Source of the DNA: Kalaharituber pfeilii
Lineage: Eukaryota; Ascomycota; Pezizomycetes; Pezizales; Pezizaceae
Assembly (NCBI GenBank): GCA_015179045.1
Contig: WHUZ01000002.1
Span: forward strand, 1,674,001-1,738,000
DNA: 64,000 nt
Direction: 5' to 3'
Shown: in pieces, positions 46,145 through 57,093 of the stretch
Position numbering within the stretch: position 1 is the stretch's first letter
Layout: each line of letters starts with the position of its first letter
The notes under the pieces: model-generated
The model's database searches: none
What the model was told of the DNA's origin: nothing
What the model saw: only the letters and a program-made list of their open reading frames with translations
Program-made: the position numbers and the translations under genes

Positions 46145-48270
46145 TCACTCCCGCTGCCCCTGCCGCTCCACCTCCCCCTCCGCCTCCGCCTTCGCCACTT
46201 CTTCACCCTCTACCATCCCCTCGACTCTCTCCATCCTCTTTTCCAACTCTCTCACCCACTCCTCCACCTTCCCCACATTCCCCATAAACACCCCTTCCGT
46301 CTCCTTCATCACCCCTCAACTTTCTCCAGCGACTCTCTCCACCTCTGAATCTCCACCGCCATCTCTTCTTGCCGCTTCTCAATCCCTTCCAGCCCTTCCG
46401 CGGCTCTACCTGCATCCGCATGGATTGCACGTAGAGACCGAAGGCGGTCCAGCACGCTGGGCAGGAGCGGACCGAGTTGCTGTATCTTAGGAAGAACACC
46501 GTAAAGGGCGTTGATTTTTGTTTCCCGATCTATAGAATCCGTACCCCCGCCCCGCCCGTTCCAACACCGGCCGCATACGACGTGATGGCCCCGCTAACCC
46601 CGAGGCATCCTCATCCGTAGTGGGTACCAACGTCGTTGATACCGTTGCCCTCCTCGCCAGCCCAACCCCTGCCCCCGCCCCCGCCGCTGTGGCGGCTCCT
46701 GTAGCGGCTCCCACATTCCCCTCCAGCACCGCCGCCTTCGCCGCCGTCCTCCTCGCCTCGGCCAACTTCTCCGCCTGGTCGGTGAGCGTCTTTACCCTTC
46801 TGGTCAGCGCCTCCACGAATGGCTGGTTTGAAGATGTAAGGACTGTAATCTGCCGCGCGAGGTCATCGAGGGTAGGTATGATTGCGTTGGCGGGGAGCTG
46901 CTTGTCGAGGTTGGCAAGATGCGATGAGGAGGCGCCGAGGAGACGCTCGAGAGCCGTAAGGCGGTTGTCAAAGTCGGCGGCGCGGGAGAGGGCATGGTGT
47001 TTACGGAAAGTAGGGGCATAGTGGATGGTATAGGTTGGTTGGGAGGTGAAGGAATGGTCTCATCTGTCGAGGTAATAACAGCAGCCTGCAATTGAATATT
47101 CAGTGAATGTAGCCAGAGTAGGGATGAAGGACTGCTTTGTACATACAATTTGTGGCCCATCTGTCGGCTCCGCCTGTGCAGCAGGTACACTCAGTGCCGA
47201 AGCAATTTTCCGCGTGAGATTGGCCTCCGCACGCCCTGCAGGTCGCGTATGCGCCTCTGTGAGCCTTACTGACGACATCTGTAGAGTTTCTAGTGCGTCA
47301 CTGAGCTCTGTAATTCCTGTACGGAGCCTTTTCCCGTCTATCCCATTATCAGGGATGCCCTCTTCTGCCTGGACAGATTGAGCAGGTGGGAGGGAGGTTT
47401 CCTTGCTTTCCTCAGTGTCCCCTTCTCCCGCCGTCTCAGCAGCCATTGCGGCAGCGGCAGCCTCTTCCCGAAGTGCCCTTGCCTTCTCCTCCTTCTCCTC
47501 TCTCGTTGCTAATTCCCCCTTCAACTCCTCAACCTCCCTCCTCAACCTCGCCAACTTGCCCTCCAACGTCTCCTCCTCCTCCTCCTGCTCATCGTCGTCA
47601 TATTCATCCGCCGTCCCTACTATATCCTCCTCCCCCCTTCCCCATAATATACCCCACTCTCACTCCCCTTCTCCTCCTCCTCCCCTTCCCCTCCTTTTTT
47701 TTCGAGCTCGCAACATACCCGTGCTTCCTGGCCCTCCGTGCGCCGACCCGATCGCTGAAGTCTACATTCGAGGCATCAAGCTCGGTGCTTGCAAAGCGGC
47801 TGCGGGCGGCGTTAGGTTGGAGTCGGGTCCGGTCAATACTGTCGGCGAGGGCGGCAGAGGCCGTGCTGGAGTGCCGGTAGTGGCCGTGGAGTTGGTGGTG
47901 GGGGACTGGTGGGGGACGGTAGTCTGTGTCGTCATCAGAGAAAGCTGGGGAGGTAGTGCGAGCGCCGAGAGTAGTCTAGGGAGAGATGTTAGCGTGGGTT
48001 GCTACAAATTGGGTGCTTCTGTTGTGGCAGGGAAGGCAGGGGAGACAGAGCGATGGGCATAGGCAACGGAGAAGGGGAGAGGAAGGGTTACGGGAAGGGT
48101 AGATACGTCGTCGGCGAGATCCGGGGTTTCGTAGATGTCTTGCGAGATGTCCTGGAGAACACACGGGCCTAGTTAGCGCATACCATTTCTCAATTGACGC
48201 CTCAATTTGCGGAAAGCAGAGCACGGGCAAGGAAACACACAAGATCCGGCAACGATGCGTATTTCGACAT
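46145..48270 (-). CDS. Dynactin subunit 2 (dynamitin, p50)
   Basis: Coiled-coil subunit of the dynactin shoulder that links the sidearm to the Arp1 filament and supports dynein transport. Minus-strand exons: 48270-48241, 48151-48092, 47975-47719, 47636-47143, 47058-46579 and 46529 onward, all in phase. Start MSKYASLPDL, then DISQDIYETPDLADD; later DSIDRTRLQPNAARSRF and DASNVDFSDRVGARRARK (typical of p50); LEGKLARLRREVEELKGEL coiled coil; ADFDNRLTALERLLG; and INALYGVLPKIQQLGPLLPS. Literal translation stops at 46309 (513 aa). Skipping one base in the GGGG run at 46312-46315 extends the frame through VEEWVRELEKRM to a stop at 46145, adding about 54 residues that fit the family tail. The exon 4/5 junction and the 49-nt intron at 46530-46578 are chosen by phase. 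Confidence 0.88.
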
Positions 48271-49110
48271 GTTTGCAGCTTTGCTCTGTGGACCGAGCTG
48301 GGATGCAGCGTCGGCTGCTTGAATCTTCCAGGTAAGTAGGTGTTGAAGGAAGTGAGTCGCAGCGTTTCCGTCGAGGTCCAGGTAGTATGTGCCAGGCAGA
48401 CGGTGCCAGCCAAACACCGGGCACACGTAGGGCTGGGGGTTGGGGGGTTGAGGAGGGCAAGATCAAGGGCCGTGTTGCGAGCAGGTGGTGGTGGGGGTGG
48501 GGGAGGAGGATGCTCGGATGTTGGGTGGAGAGATGACCCCGCCATGCAAGTCAAGCTATGCTACACACGGCCCACCACGTGCCAACCCCGGCCGTTTCGA
48601 AACGCAAGCCCCGCGTCAACCATGCGAATTACCGGTACCAGGTACAACCCCCATTGAATGTCAGGCGGCATCGCGGGAACCCGTCATCATACCACGGAAA
48701 AAGCAAGCAATAGGCAGCGGCTTCCAGAGAGCCGCATGTGAGGTAGCGACCACACTCTATGCACATGTCACATACAAAGTAAGGGGGAAAAAACAAAAAA
48801 AAATATACACAGCATCCCTCATTGCACAACTACAACCGGCTCTCTGTTCACAAACCCAACTCTCTCTCTCTCTTCTTCTTTTTTTCCTTTTCTCTTTTGT
48901 GTTGTTGTTTGCTGTTGCCCGGCTACGTGCCTTGGATGCAGATGTGGTTTTCGCAAACTACGGGGCATGGAATCGCCAGAGAGGATATATGTTGACAGTT
49001 TGTTTATCTTCTTGTTTTTCCCATGCTGCTTTCATTCTCTCACACTGGCAACCAGAAGCTCGCCCGCGCCCCCCTATACACACTACGCAGTTCTACGGTT
49101 TCTACGGTTA
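48271..49110. other. Spacer between ATP3 and dynamitin genes
   Basis: 840 nt: the 3' end of ATP3 and the promoter of dynamitin, both on the minus strand. A long plus-strand ORF (48485-49372) runs through it into the ATP3 antisense, with no recognisable motif and a T-rich low-complexity section. I regard it as spurious. Confidence 0.45.
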
Positions 49111-50326
49111 TTATTCCGCAGAGGCAGCAGCACTGTTGAATGTAGGTCAGCAAATATTTGTACTAGCTGATGCACCGAATACCCAAAAGGATGCGTACCC
49201 AGTAATAATTTCGACCAACTCGCCAGTAATCACAGCTTGTCTAGTACGGTTGAACAAAATCTGGAACTTGCTGATCATCTCTCCGGCGTTCTTGGAGGCG
49301 TTGTCCATGGCGTTACGGCGGGCAGATTGTTCGCAGGCATGGCCTTCAGCTAGGGCCTATCTCGTAAAATAAGCCATTGATGTTCGTCAGAGGGGGATGT
49401 TCCCGAGTGCCTACCCAGTAGATGGTGTTTGCCAGCGCAAACTCACGAAAGTTTGAGAGCTGCTCGTCTTCAAGTTCGAAAGCGGCAAAGTTTGCTGATC
49501 AAGAGAACCACTATGATTAGCTATTCAAAGAATTGAAGTGTACGCAGATATATCAAGTACCAGAGCTCTTGAAAACCTCCTCAGAGAAAGCTGGGATTTT
49601 GCCAGGCTCGTAAGAGAGGGCAGATTTGAAGGTGTTATAGATGACATCAATATTGTCATATTGTGTGTCAAGCTGAGTGATCTGGTCCGCAATTGTCTGA
49701 GCTTCCGTGAAAGTGGGGACGTTCTTGCCGACATTGCTGAAGCTCAGCTTGATATTCTTGCCGGTGGTTCTGCCCAATTGCGACTTGCACTTTTCACCCA
49801 AAATGACAAGGTCGATATTAGGATCATCCGCAACCCTCTTTCTCACTGTCTTTGTCAATTGTGAATGGATGCCGCCGCAGAGGCCCTTGTCGGAAGAGGC
49901 GACGATAATAAGGGTTTTTCCGCTCTCGACAGGTTTTGTCTCGGCCTTCTCAAAAACAGTGTTGGAGTTCTGCCCATAGGAGCGAGAGTCACTCATGGCC
50001 TTTTGTGCACGGGCGAGCTTAGTCGAGGCAACGATCTTCATGGTACCCGTGATTTTTTGAATGTTCTTGATGGACTTGAGGCGCCCCTCAATTTCTCGGA
50101 GGGTGGCATAGTTATTACTCAGGACAGGCCTGCCAGCTCAATAATGGAGAGCGGGGTCAGCACAGGATGGGAATGTACCCTATCAGCAGTAGGCCCTGGT
50201 GAGGTGATGGTGTGGAGGGTTGGGTAGGGTAACGGAAGAAATGATCTTGCCGGAAGGTGGGGTGGAGGGGGGCACAGACCTGGCGACAGCCCGGAGCACT
50301 GGACGAGCAGCTCTGCTTGCCAGCAT
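49111..50326 (-). CDS. ATP3: ATP synthase gamma subunit, mitochondrial
   Basis: Central rotor shaft of mitochondrial F1Fo ATP synthase. Minus-strand exons are 50326-50280, 50117-49561, 49494-49415, 49356-49199 and 49132-49111, all in phase, giving 287 aa. The 47-nt first exon encodes an Arg/Ala-rich import presequence ([15 protein letters not shown]). The mature part begins [20 protein letters not shown] and [18 protein letters not shown]. It continues with [20 protein letters not shown] and the C-terminal gamma signature region [20 protein letters not shown], with [20 protein letters not shown] at the end. The ITGTMK in place of the common ITKTMK is a minor variant. Confidence 0.96.
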
Positions 50327-50895
50327 TGGTGTTATGGCGACGTCGAAGGAGTGATAATGAGGAACGGCTGGCCTGGGCTGGAGCGGCGGCGACGTCAATA
50401 TCGAGATGAGGCTTTATCTTTGCACGGAAGCGTTCACCTTAATTTCGTCGAGTCCGCTCGGAGTGGGACGGTTCGGGATTCCCTGCCTGTTCTGTGTGTC
50501 TTGGCGCGCTGACTAACCTGCAACCCTGCAGCCATTTTCAGCGGTGAGGTGGGTTGGGGCGTTTAGTGGGATGGGTTCAAAAGAAGGTAGAGTTTTGTAA
50601 TTTTCGAACTGACCTATGGCAGGTGAAGTAGTATACTTGATGTATCTAGCGATGGAGAGAGGTATAGAACTATTGAGGGCCCCAGTTCGATTCTGAGCTG
50701 GGTAAGAAGGTTCTCCGGCATCATATTGCCCGCGTATGCCTCAGGCATTCCTTCCTGATTAAGTAAAAATGCCAAGACTCTTACATCACCTTATACCCTA
50801 TCTTGCACGACACTAATTCGGCTACCTATCCACACGATATAAATTATCCTACTGTGATATCAAAATTATCATACCAACTATATCTGTACCATATC
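50327..50895. other. ATP3 upstream region
   Basis: Promoter by position, about 570 nt. A B-box-like GTTCGATTC at about 50682 lacks a matching T-stem and A box, so it is not called a tRNA. Nothing else is supported. Confidence 0.4.
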
Positions 50896-51112
50896 ATATT
50901 TGTCCTATTAGCTCATAGTTTACTGCGATAGTCCACTTCTCTAACTCTTGAAGGCGATTCATTTCATCTAATTGGTCTTTATCTGAGCATGCAAAAAATA
51001 TATATTTGTCCTATTAGCTCATAGTTTACTGCGATAGTCCACTTCTCTAACTCTTGAAGGCGATTCATTTCATCTAATTGGTCTTTATCTGAGCATGCAA
51101 AAAATATATACT
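50896..51112. repeat. 106-bp direct tandem duplication
   Basis: The segment starting TTTGTCCTATTAGCTCATAG is repeated head to tail with a period of 106 bp (50901 and 51007 are equivalent). The two copies appear identical. It covers the 3' end of the PIF1-like relic. Near-perfect identity implies a recent event. Confidence 0.95.
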
Positions 51113-51683
51113 TTAAACTCTCTTACAAACTGTAAGCCCTCAAAGCTATGGCATCTTGATAATGCCAAATATACTACTGTAAATGTCCGATGCTGCCCAA
51201 CTGAATTAGTTGAATCTAAGTCTACTAAAATATTATCAAATGTTCTTTCTTGTACTTTATAATCAGTAATAACAAAGCCTGAACAACATAGAGTATTTGT
51301 AACCATCGTATCTTAACCTTTTTCTGCCTGTTATGCTAGGCAGGCATATATATGGTGAAAGTTTGAGGGTACAAAGACACAACATCCCCTGGCAATTTTT
51401 GGAAACGTGCTTCCTGTACCTGAACAAACAAGCATTTCGGTAGCCTATCAACTATCTATACATCATAGCTCTGAAGAATGTTTGGTATCTCTATATTAGC
51501 TTAATTTAGTGCATAAACTGTTGATCGTTCATTCAGAATAGCATCTATAGCTGTTCCTTTCTTTCCATTCACAATACCTAACATAACATAGATATTTTGG
51601 TTAATTATTACTGGCATCCCTTTAGTATAGACGAAAATCCCAGGACTTGGTACACTGATACCTACATCACCAATACTTAGCAT
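51110..51683 (-). pseudogene. PIF1-like DNA helicase C-terminal relic
   Basis: Several minus-strand frames, separated by stops, each match successive C-terminal segments of PIF1-family helicases. In order they are GMPVIINQNIYVMLGIVNGK plus KGTAIDAILN; RLPKCLFVQVQEARFQKLPG plus LYPQTFTI; and GFVITDYKVQERTFDNILVD ending VVYLALSRCHSFEGLQFVRE. These correspond to the superfamily 1B motif-V/VI region (TDYKxQGxTF and YVALSR). The conserved Gly of the GQT-type motif is Glu-Arg here. At least two frameshifts or stops interrupt the reading and the N-terminal ATPase half is absent. It could derive from a Helitron or from an expanded fungal PIF1 family. No RepHel part is seen. Confidence 0.75.
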
Positions 51684-52165
51684 GTATCACAAGTCTAGTA
51701 GAAGATCATCAGTAACAGTATGATGTTACACCGTAAATAGAAATATTCGTTGCTTGCGAGTATGTGCTAGCTCAAATGCTAAGACAATATTCAGGTATTG
51801 CCGAATTGCATAAGATCGAACAATGATTTTTCATAGTGATGTATGTGAAGGTTCTGTCAGTAGATTCAACGTAGTAATGGCAAGGGTAGAAGTCCCGACA
51901 TGTCCAAGTGCAATAGGTGGGGTAGCCGCACGACGGGCTGGGGCAGCAAATACTACGAACCGGCGATATATGATACGATCAATCCGCTCTGCGTAAATTT
52001 CTACTCAAAGGGGCTCTGCTATCCAGTCGCTTTCTTAATAGTATCAGCACCTAAACGACCGCTACCTCCATTACGCTGTACCTGCGAAACTCGCCTCTCG
52101 TGCGTTACAATAAACCATCATAATACCCGCTACCAGAATTCTCCATTAGCACCAGTTACTGTTGC
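51684..52165. other. Spacer between the PIF1 relic and the PD-(D/E)XK-like gene
   Basis: About 480 nt with no supported feature. A plus-strand ORF (51900-52193) has no motif. Confidence 0.35.
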
Positions 52166-52949
52166 CTATTCTCTGGTGATCATCTCCTTCTGAACAACAC
52201 CTCCATCGCTCAATGCAAGATACATGAGATCAACTAAAATAGAGCAGTCTTTTGTCCATCTCTCTGTATTTTGGCTCATATCCGCAAACACCACCTTGAA
52301 ATCCTCTGTGACCGTGAAAGTCGTATATGATCATTTGCCAACTGACCCCTGTTGTCGTGAATCCATACACCGTACCTTTACCGTTGTTATCCCTCATGTC
52401 TTTCATCGCCAGAAGGCACTGTCTCATCGCTTTCCCTACAAAACTTCTCTTTGCCTCGACAACAAGGACATAGGTTTCTTCCGTTACAGAAATCACATCC
52501 ACGACAACGAAATCTTGCATTCCTCCTGTCTCACCGTCTCTAGCAATAAGTTCCTTTTCGCTCCATAATCTCATAGTATCGTGTCCAGTTATACGTATAA
52601 AGTCGGCTAGTATTGGACTGATAGTTGCATAAACTAAATGATTGATACTGGATTCCTTAAATGCCGAAGATGCTTCTATAGGGAACCCTTGTCTATTCGG
52701 GAACCCTTCAACTAAGAGATATTGTACTATCTGATCGTAGACTTTCTGCTTGGTCTTTGAAATAACATCAACTGTGAGGCCTTTAGCCAAACACTTGGTT
52801 TTTGGCTGCACCTTCTCAATCGGTGTCTGAGTAATGAAATCAAATCGGATGTTCAATCTTTTCTCCGCCTCCGCTTCTGTTATGTTGGAATAAGAAGTCT
52901 GACACTTGAAGTTGACCTTCCTCTTCTTGTCCGCGTTCTTGTCGTCCAT
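52166..52949 (-). pseudogene. PD-(D/E)XK-like nuclease-superfamily orphan with C-terminal frameshift
   Basis: A single minus-strand reading from the ATG at 52949 runs to 52230 in frame (239 aa). Key features: EASSAFKESSINHLVYATIS, then RITGHDTMRLWSEKELIARD, DGETGGMQDFVVVDVISVTE, and the E-x-K-like VLVVEAKRSFVGKAMRQCLL followed by GKGTVYGFTTTGVSWQMIIY. An acidic residue, a beta strand, then E-A-K and a downstream Gln helix is the PD-(D/E)XK arrangement. At about 52315-52325 the frame breaks. The next frame reads FTVTEDFKVVFADMSQNTER and SILVDLMYLALSDGGVVQKE, ending at a stop at 52166, and is clearly the continuation. Similar proteins are expanded in some Pezizomycetes and the fold occurs as a Crinkler C-terminal domain; that link is inferred. 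Confidence 0.65.
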
Positions 52950-55101
52950 CCTATTGTGTAGTCCTGCCAACTGATCCCCATAAGTACATTACTCCTGTCT
53001 CGATATTCAAGGAATCACAAGACCCACTGTATGAATAATAACTGTTCGTATGCGTCTGTACGTATGCGTGTAGACGGGCTGAACTTGTTGGAGAAACGTT
53101 AATATAGCCCCTCCCTCATGCATGAGGCTTAAGCGGATCGGAGGAATTGTTATGGTTTTGTGAGTGCAACGGAGGCATGGTTGGACCGATGGGGAAAACT
53201 GTAGGGAGGGACCTTCAGCCGATGTACGGTATATGTATGGGTTGGCTTCTCATTTTGTTTTTTATCATTATCGTGATGAGCATGGATAGTTGCTATTGAA
53301 TGCAGTATTATTCCTGTCATAACAGCGTGAACTTTATATGGTAGCAACACATCGAGAAAAAAAAAAGGAAAATCCTTGCATACATAGATCCACCGAAACG
53401 AACCCCAGACCAGGATTCAGGAAGCAAACCGGACTGACATACCGATCAAGCGTCATGGCGAAAGAAGGATCCCAGCACGCCGGATCGACAGACCTGGCCA
53501 CCATATGTATTGAAAATCACCCCGCGCATATCGGAAAAACTAAGGGACGAAAATGATTATCATACCCAGCCTGGGTGGTGGAAGCCAGAAGCTATTGGAT
53601 ATAGTTGACGGAACCACACCCTCTGGAGCAACAGTGACCGGCCCACCCCTGAAGACCTGGCGCGAACGGTACCAAGAAGCCCGTATGCATGGATACTCCT
53701 ATGCATATATATCCCGACCGTACTACCAGCGGTCACCGGTAGTTCTACCTTTTGGTGCAACGGTTTGCGGAACAGTCGGTTGCAACCCGTATGATAACAG
53801 GGTGTCGCTGATGACGGGGATAATTTTGTCCAGCACTTCCCAATGGCCAAGCACTATTACGTAAGCGACGGTATGCAAGAAGGCGGGATACTCTGGCACC
53901 AACCATGATGAGAAGGATAATAGCAACCTTTCTTCCAAGCACCCTCTTGAAGTTATCCTCAACTTTGAGGACTCTTTCCATATTGTAATACTTCATGTGA
54001 TCCTTCAGTTCTATCTTGGTCTCATCAATTCTTTTATTGGCGTGGAAAACCAGTATCCATTCCTTCACGATAACCGGTAGCTTGATTGGCTATTCCAGTA
54101 CTCTTTGAACCACTGCCTATTGAGATAGCTGTACCCGAGTACTAGGTGGTCGTGCGTCCTGGAATCGGTGGCATATGCGCCTCATGATCATCCTGTCCTG
54201 CAGTACATAACCTTGCTGCATCCCTTTCTGTCTTGTTGGTGTGACACAATGCTAACGCTAACATCCGAGTGGTACGATGAGATTCCTCAAACGAGCTCCA
54301 CACGTCTGTCTACAAGCCCTTAATCTGAGCAAGCCCACAACAGAACCATCCACCTCGATGATTTACAACATCTATCGCTTACGCTGGTTCCCGGTGCCTA
54401 TTTACAACACCAGAATAAGGCATTCATTATTCAATCAGTTACAGAGGCCTTGCACAATAATCGTAATGTCGACTAGTGAACTGGGATCATTGAATGGCTG
54501 AAATGTCTCCCTAAAGGCCCCCTATGTTAACTTTGTGTCATATCAACCTATAAGACCAGGATCCCAGAGGAGCAGATCCAGTTGAGATGTATAATACTAG
54601 TCCTCAGGCTTTCGGTTAAGACATGCACCACTCATCATGCAGTGGTATACTTTGTTGTATTATTTATTTGATGATTCTATCTGCCTGCTCCAATACCCTT
54701 GGACCAGCAAATTAATAATTCGGGGAGTGCAGCTAAACGGAGCTGTGATCTGGAGCTGCATTATAAAAACAGTTTTTTCATATAGTGATGCGATTGGACA
54801 CCATGCTGGTTTGCTTCGCTAGACTAAGTTCAACTACAATGGCATCCTGTGCCCCGAATTACAGACTTGTCCAATTGCAGAAGCCGGGCACGTATACAAT
54901 GTTGGGCATGGGGGGCGTCTTTTTATAAGGCCCACTCCTCAAACCTTCGATGCAGTTGACGCTTCTATCAACACAACAATTTCTTCAGTGTAGATTGATC
55001 TAGTTCATAGAACGTTATTCATCTGCCTGTCCAATTGACCTTAAAAATCTAAACAGCAAGCAGTTCAACTGCCCTTGAGAACTAGTTAACTACACACTGA
55101 C
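52950..55101. other. Accessory region with no supported gene
   Basis: 2.1 kb with overlapping ORFs on both strands at 53340-54070. One minus-strand ORF (54068-53745) has a helical start with RIDETKIELKDHMKYYNMER, reminiscent of coiled-coil orphan proteins. It then degenerates. I cannot assign a gene. Confidence 0.35.
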
Positions 55102-56148
55102 ATGGAGACTAAGAGCAAACCTGCAACAGGGGGCACTGGAAACTCGGAAGCAGCCTGTTTGACTGAGCCAGATCTCATCCAAGCGATATGGGAAAAGTTG
55201 AATTGCCTGGTTGATCCAAGTCTTCTTCTTACTGAAGTTAAAGAGAGTATCAACAGGCTTCAGGAAAATTTCAATGAAATGAAGAAAGAAATGGAAACAG
55301 TTAAGAAGGAGGTTGAGCTCTTGAAACAAAACCGTCTTAAACAGTTTATGTGGATGAAGGAAAATCTCACAAAGCTTGAGCTGGAAAATGAAACACTGAG
55401 AGATGATATGGAGAACAAGACAAATACTCTTAAAAGAAGTATATGGATGACAGAAGGCACTTTACGGGATCTTTTGGGCAAGGGTGATGTCGCAAATATT
55501 CCCGGTATCACAGGAATGGGTCACGAACAGGATTCATCAAGCTACCCACCGCTGGACGCAGTTCTCGTTAACAGCCTCTCCGACCTCGTCTCAGCGACTA
55601 TTACTGCGATAAATACACCAAGAAGCAACTCTTCTGACCTCGATGCAAATTGTGACGATTCTACATTATCATCTACTGACACTATACCTGATGCCTCTGA
55701 AGGTAATACTTCAGCCCCTGGGTTTGAAGATGAGCCAACAGCCAAATGGCCAAAGGAAGAACATCCAGTTAGTTGGCGCTTAACTACCGCCATCATGTCC
55801 ATAAACTCTCGTATGCATGACCTCGAAAGATCACAAGTACAATGGAAGCAGACTTACGGAATTCAGGTGAACGGATTGAGAGCACAAATGCAGCAAGTTC
55901 AACAAGATTCTGTGGACATGAATCTTCTATATGATGAAGTTATTAGGCTGAAGAAAATGTATGAAGATCCAGAGGAAAAGGGATTAGAGACAAAATTTAT
56001 GCATATTTGTGCAGATTTAGTGTCAAAGCTGAATGGAAGAGTGGAAAATCTTGAAAAAAGCCTAGAAAAGGAGAAAAGCAGCGATTTCCAAAGTTTTGCC
56101 CGGTTAGCATGCGGTAGGTTCCTGACTATTCCTTCAAACGTATGTTAG
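55102..56148 (+). CDS. Orphan coiled-coil protein, possible in-frame extension to 56466
   Basis: A 348-aa ORF starting METKSKPATGGTGNSEAACL. Residues about 45-125 form a heptad-rich coiled coil with NRLQENFNEMKKEMETVKKE and ENLTKLELENETLRDDMENK. A Ser/Thr/Asp-rich linker follows, then two more helical segments (about 230-335). No signal peptide, membrane span or known domain is seen. The ORF ends at TAG 56146-56148, but the same frame stays open for another 105 codons (to 56466), with a highly charged helix KRAIRAMRAKEDMEVKQAMK. A spliced form removing the stop is possible (GTAGG..TTAG or GTATG donors are nearby), but no candidate intron keeps the frame neatly. I do not recognise the family. 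Confidence 0.6.
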   Translation: METKSKPATGGTGNSEAACLTEPDLIQAIWEKLNCLVDPSLLLTEVKESINRLQENFNEMKKEMETVKKEVELLKQNRLKQFMWMKENLTKLELENETLRDDMENKTNTLKRSIWMTEGTLRDLLGKGDVANIPGITGMGHEQDSSSYPPLDAVLVNSLSDLVSATITAINTPRSNSSDLDANCDDSTLSSTDTIPDASEGNTSAPGFEDEPTAKWPKEEHPVSWRLTTAIMSINSRMHDLERSQVQWKQTYGIQVNGLRAQMQQVQQDSVDMNLLYDEVIRLKKMYEDPEEKGLETKFMHICADLVSKLNGRVENLEKSLEKEKSSDFQSFARLACGRFLTIPSNVC

Positions 56149-56466
56149 GAGATGTGTCTAATGAAGCCTGCGAACCATATAGAAGGGTTGTCAAACATAT
56201 CAAGAAATCAAAATACTGCAAATGACTTGATTCGGAGAACACAACAAATAGTGGACGAAAGGAAGGCAAAGAGAGCAATCAGGGCTATGAGAGCGAAGGA
56301 AGATATGGAGGTGAAACAAGCTATGAAAATCGCACAGATGGCGATGGGTAATATCCGTTCGAACGTCCAGACAGATGTGGCTTCTTCATCTGTGATCACC
56401 TGGAGTACTCCACCTAGCATTGGGGATACAACGTTAACAACTGGATCTTTCAGCTGCAAGAAATAG
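56149..56466 (+). other. Open continuation of the orphan coiled-coil frame
   Basis: 105 codons in the same frame as the preceding ORF, following its TAG. The composition is charged and helical (KQAMKIAQMAMGNIRS), like the upstream part. It is either a second exon, a readthrough extension, or part of a degraded longer gene. Confidence 0.4.
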
Positions 56467-57093
56467 TGACAGATGGGGTGATTGTATTGGTAAGGATCAG
56501 GAGTGCTTAATATACATTTTCTTTCTATTTCTAAGTCTGAAGCTCTTTCTGACAGTGCAGTTTACTTTTCTGCAGTACTTGATCGGGACATGATCAAGCA
56601 CAGCTTGCAGTGAGATTAAGCTTGTAGGAGTCATGGTTCATGGTTTCCTACTATTCTAACTTGTGCTGGGGCTACAGACAAATATACTAAATGAATTTTA
56701 AATTTGATAAGCTCAGGAAATATTAGGTAGTTGCTGTGGCTTTGTACTGAGCTCCCAATGATCGTATCTACTTGTGAGGTGCATAGGTGCTGGGGATGTT
56801 TCGCCCTTGGTTGCAGACTTCTGCACGTCCCAAAGCAACGTAAATGCTTGAAGGTGGAGCATCCAGTAACAGTAATTCTCAGAACGCCCATAGAAAGTTT
56901 GCCATATGCGTGCGAACAACCCCGTGGATTTTATTGTATAGTACTATGTAAAAGTAGTCTATTGAGTCGCCTGCTCTTGGCTGGTACTCTCCAAATTAAG
57001 CTCGTCTGCTATCATATCGCGAACCCATAAGCTGAGATACCCCACAATAATCCCCACCAAACACATATCAGCTACATCCATTACAACCTCACA
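56467..57093. other. TYR1 upstream region
   Basis: About 630 nt of AT-rich spacer. The last 60 nt (CCCCACAATAATCCCC, CACATATC) precede the TYR1 ATG. No gene. Confidence 0.4.

Noticed and set aside
46530..46578. Apparent frameshift in dynamitin between LAGPSR and RETKINALYG
   Set aside because: Explained by a 49-nt GTATGC..CTATAG intron in correct phase.
48485..49372. 295-codon plus-strand ORF
   Set aside because: It runs antisense into the ATP3 3' exons and through T-rich low-complexity DNA, with no family resemblance.
50670..50710. GTTCGATTC resembling a T-loop
   Set aside because: Flanking bases do not form the five-pair T stem and no A box is present.
53745..54068. Minus-strand ORF with helical start (RIDETKIELKDH)
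   Set aside because: Resembles coiled-coil orphan proteins but loses all pattern after 60 residues and overlaps a plus-strand ORF. A weak echo at 59109-59297 was too slight to call a repeat family.
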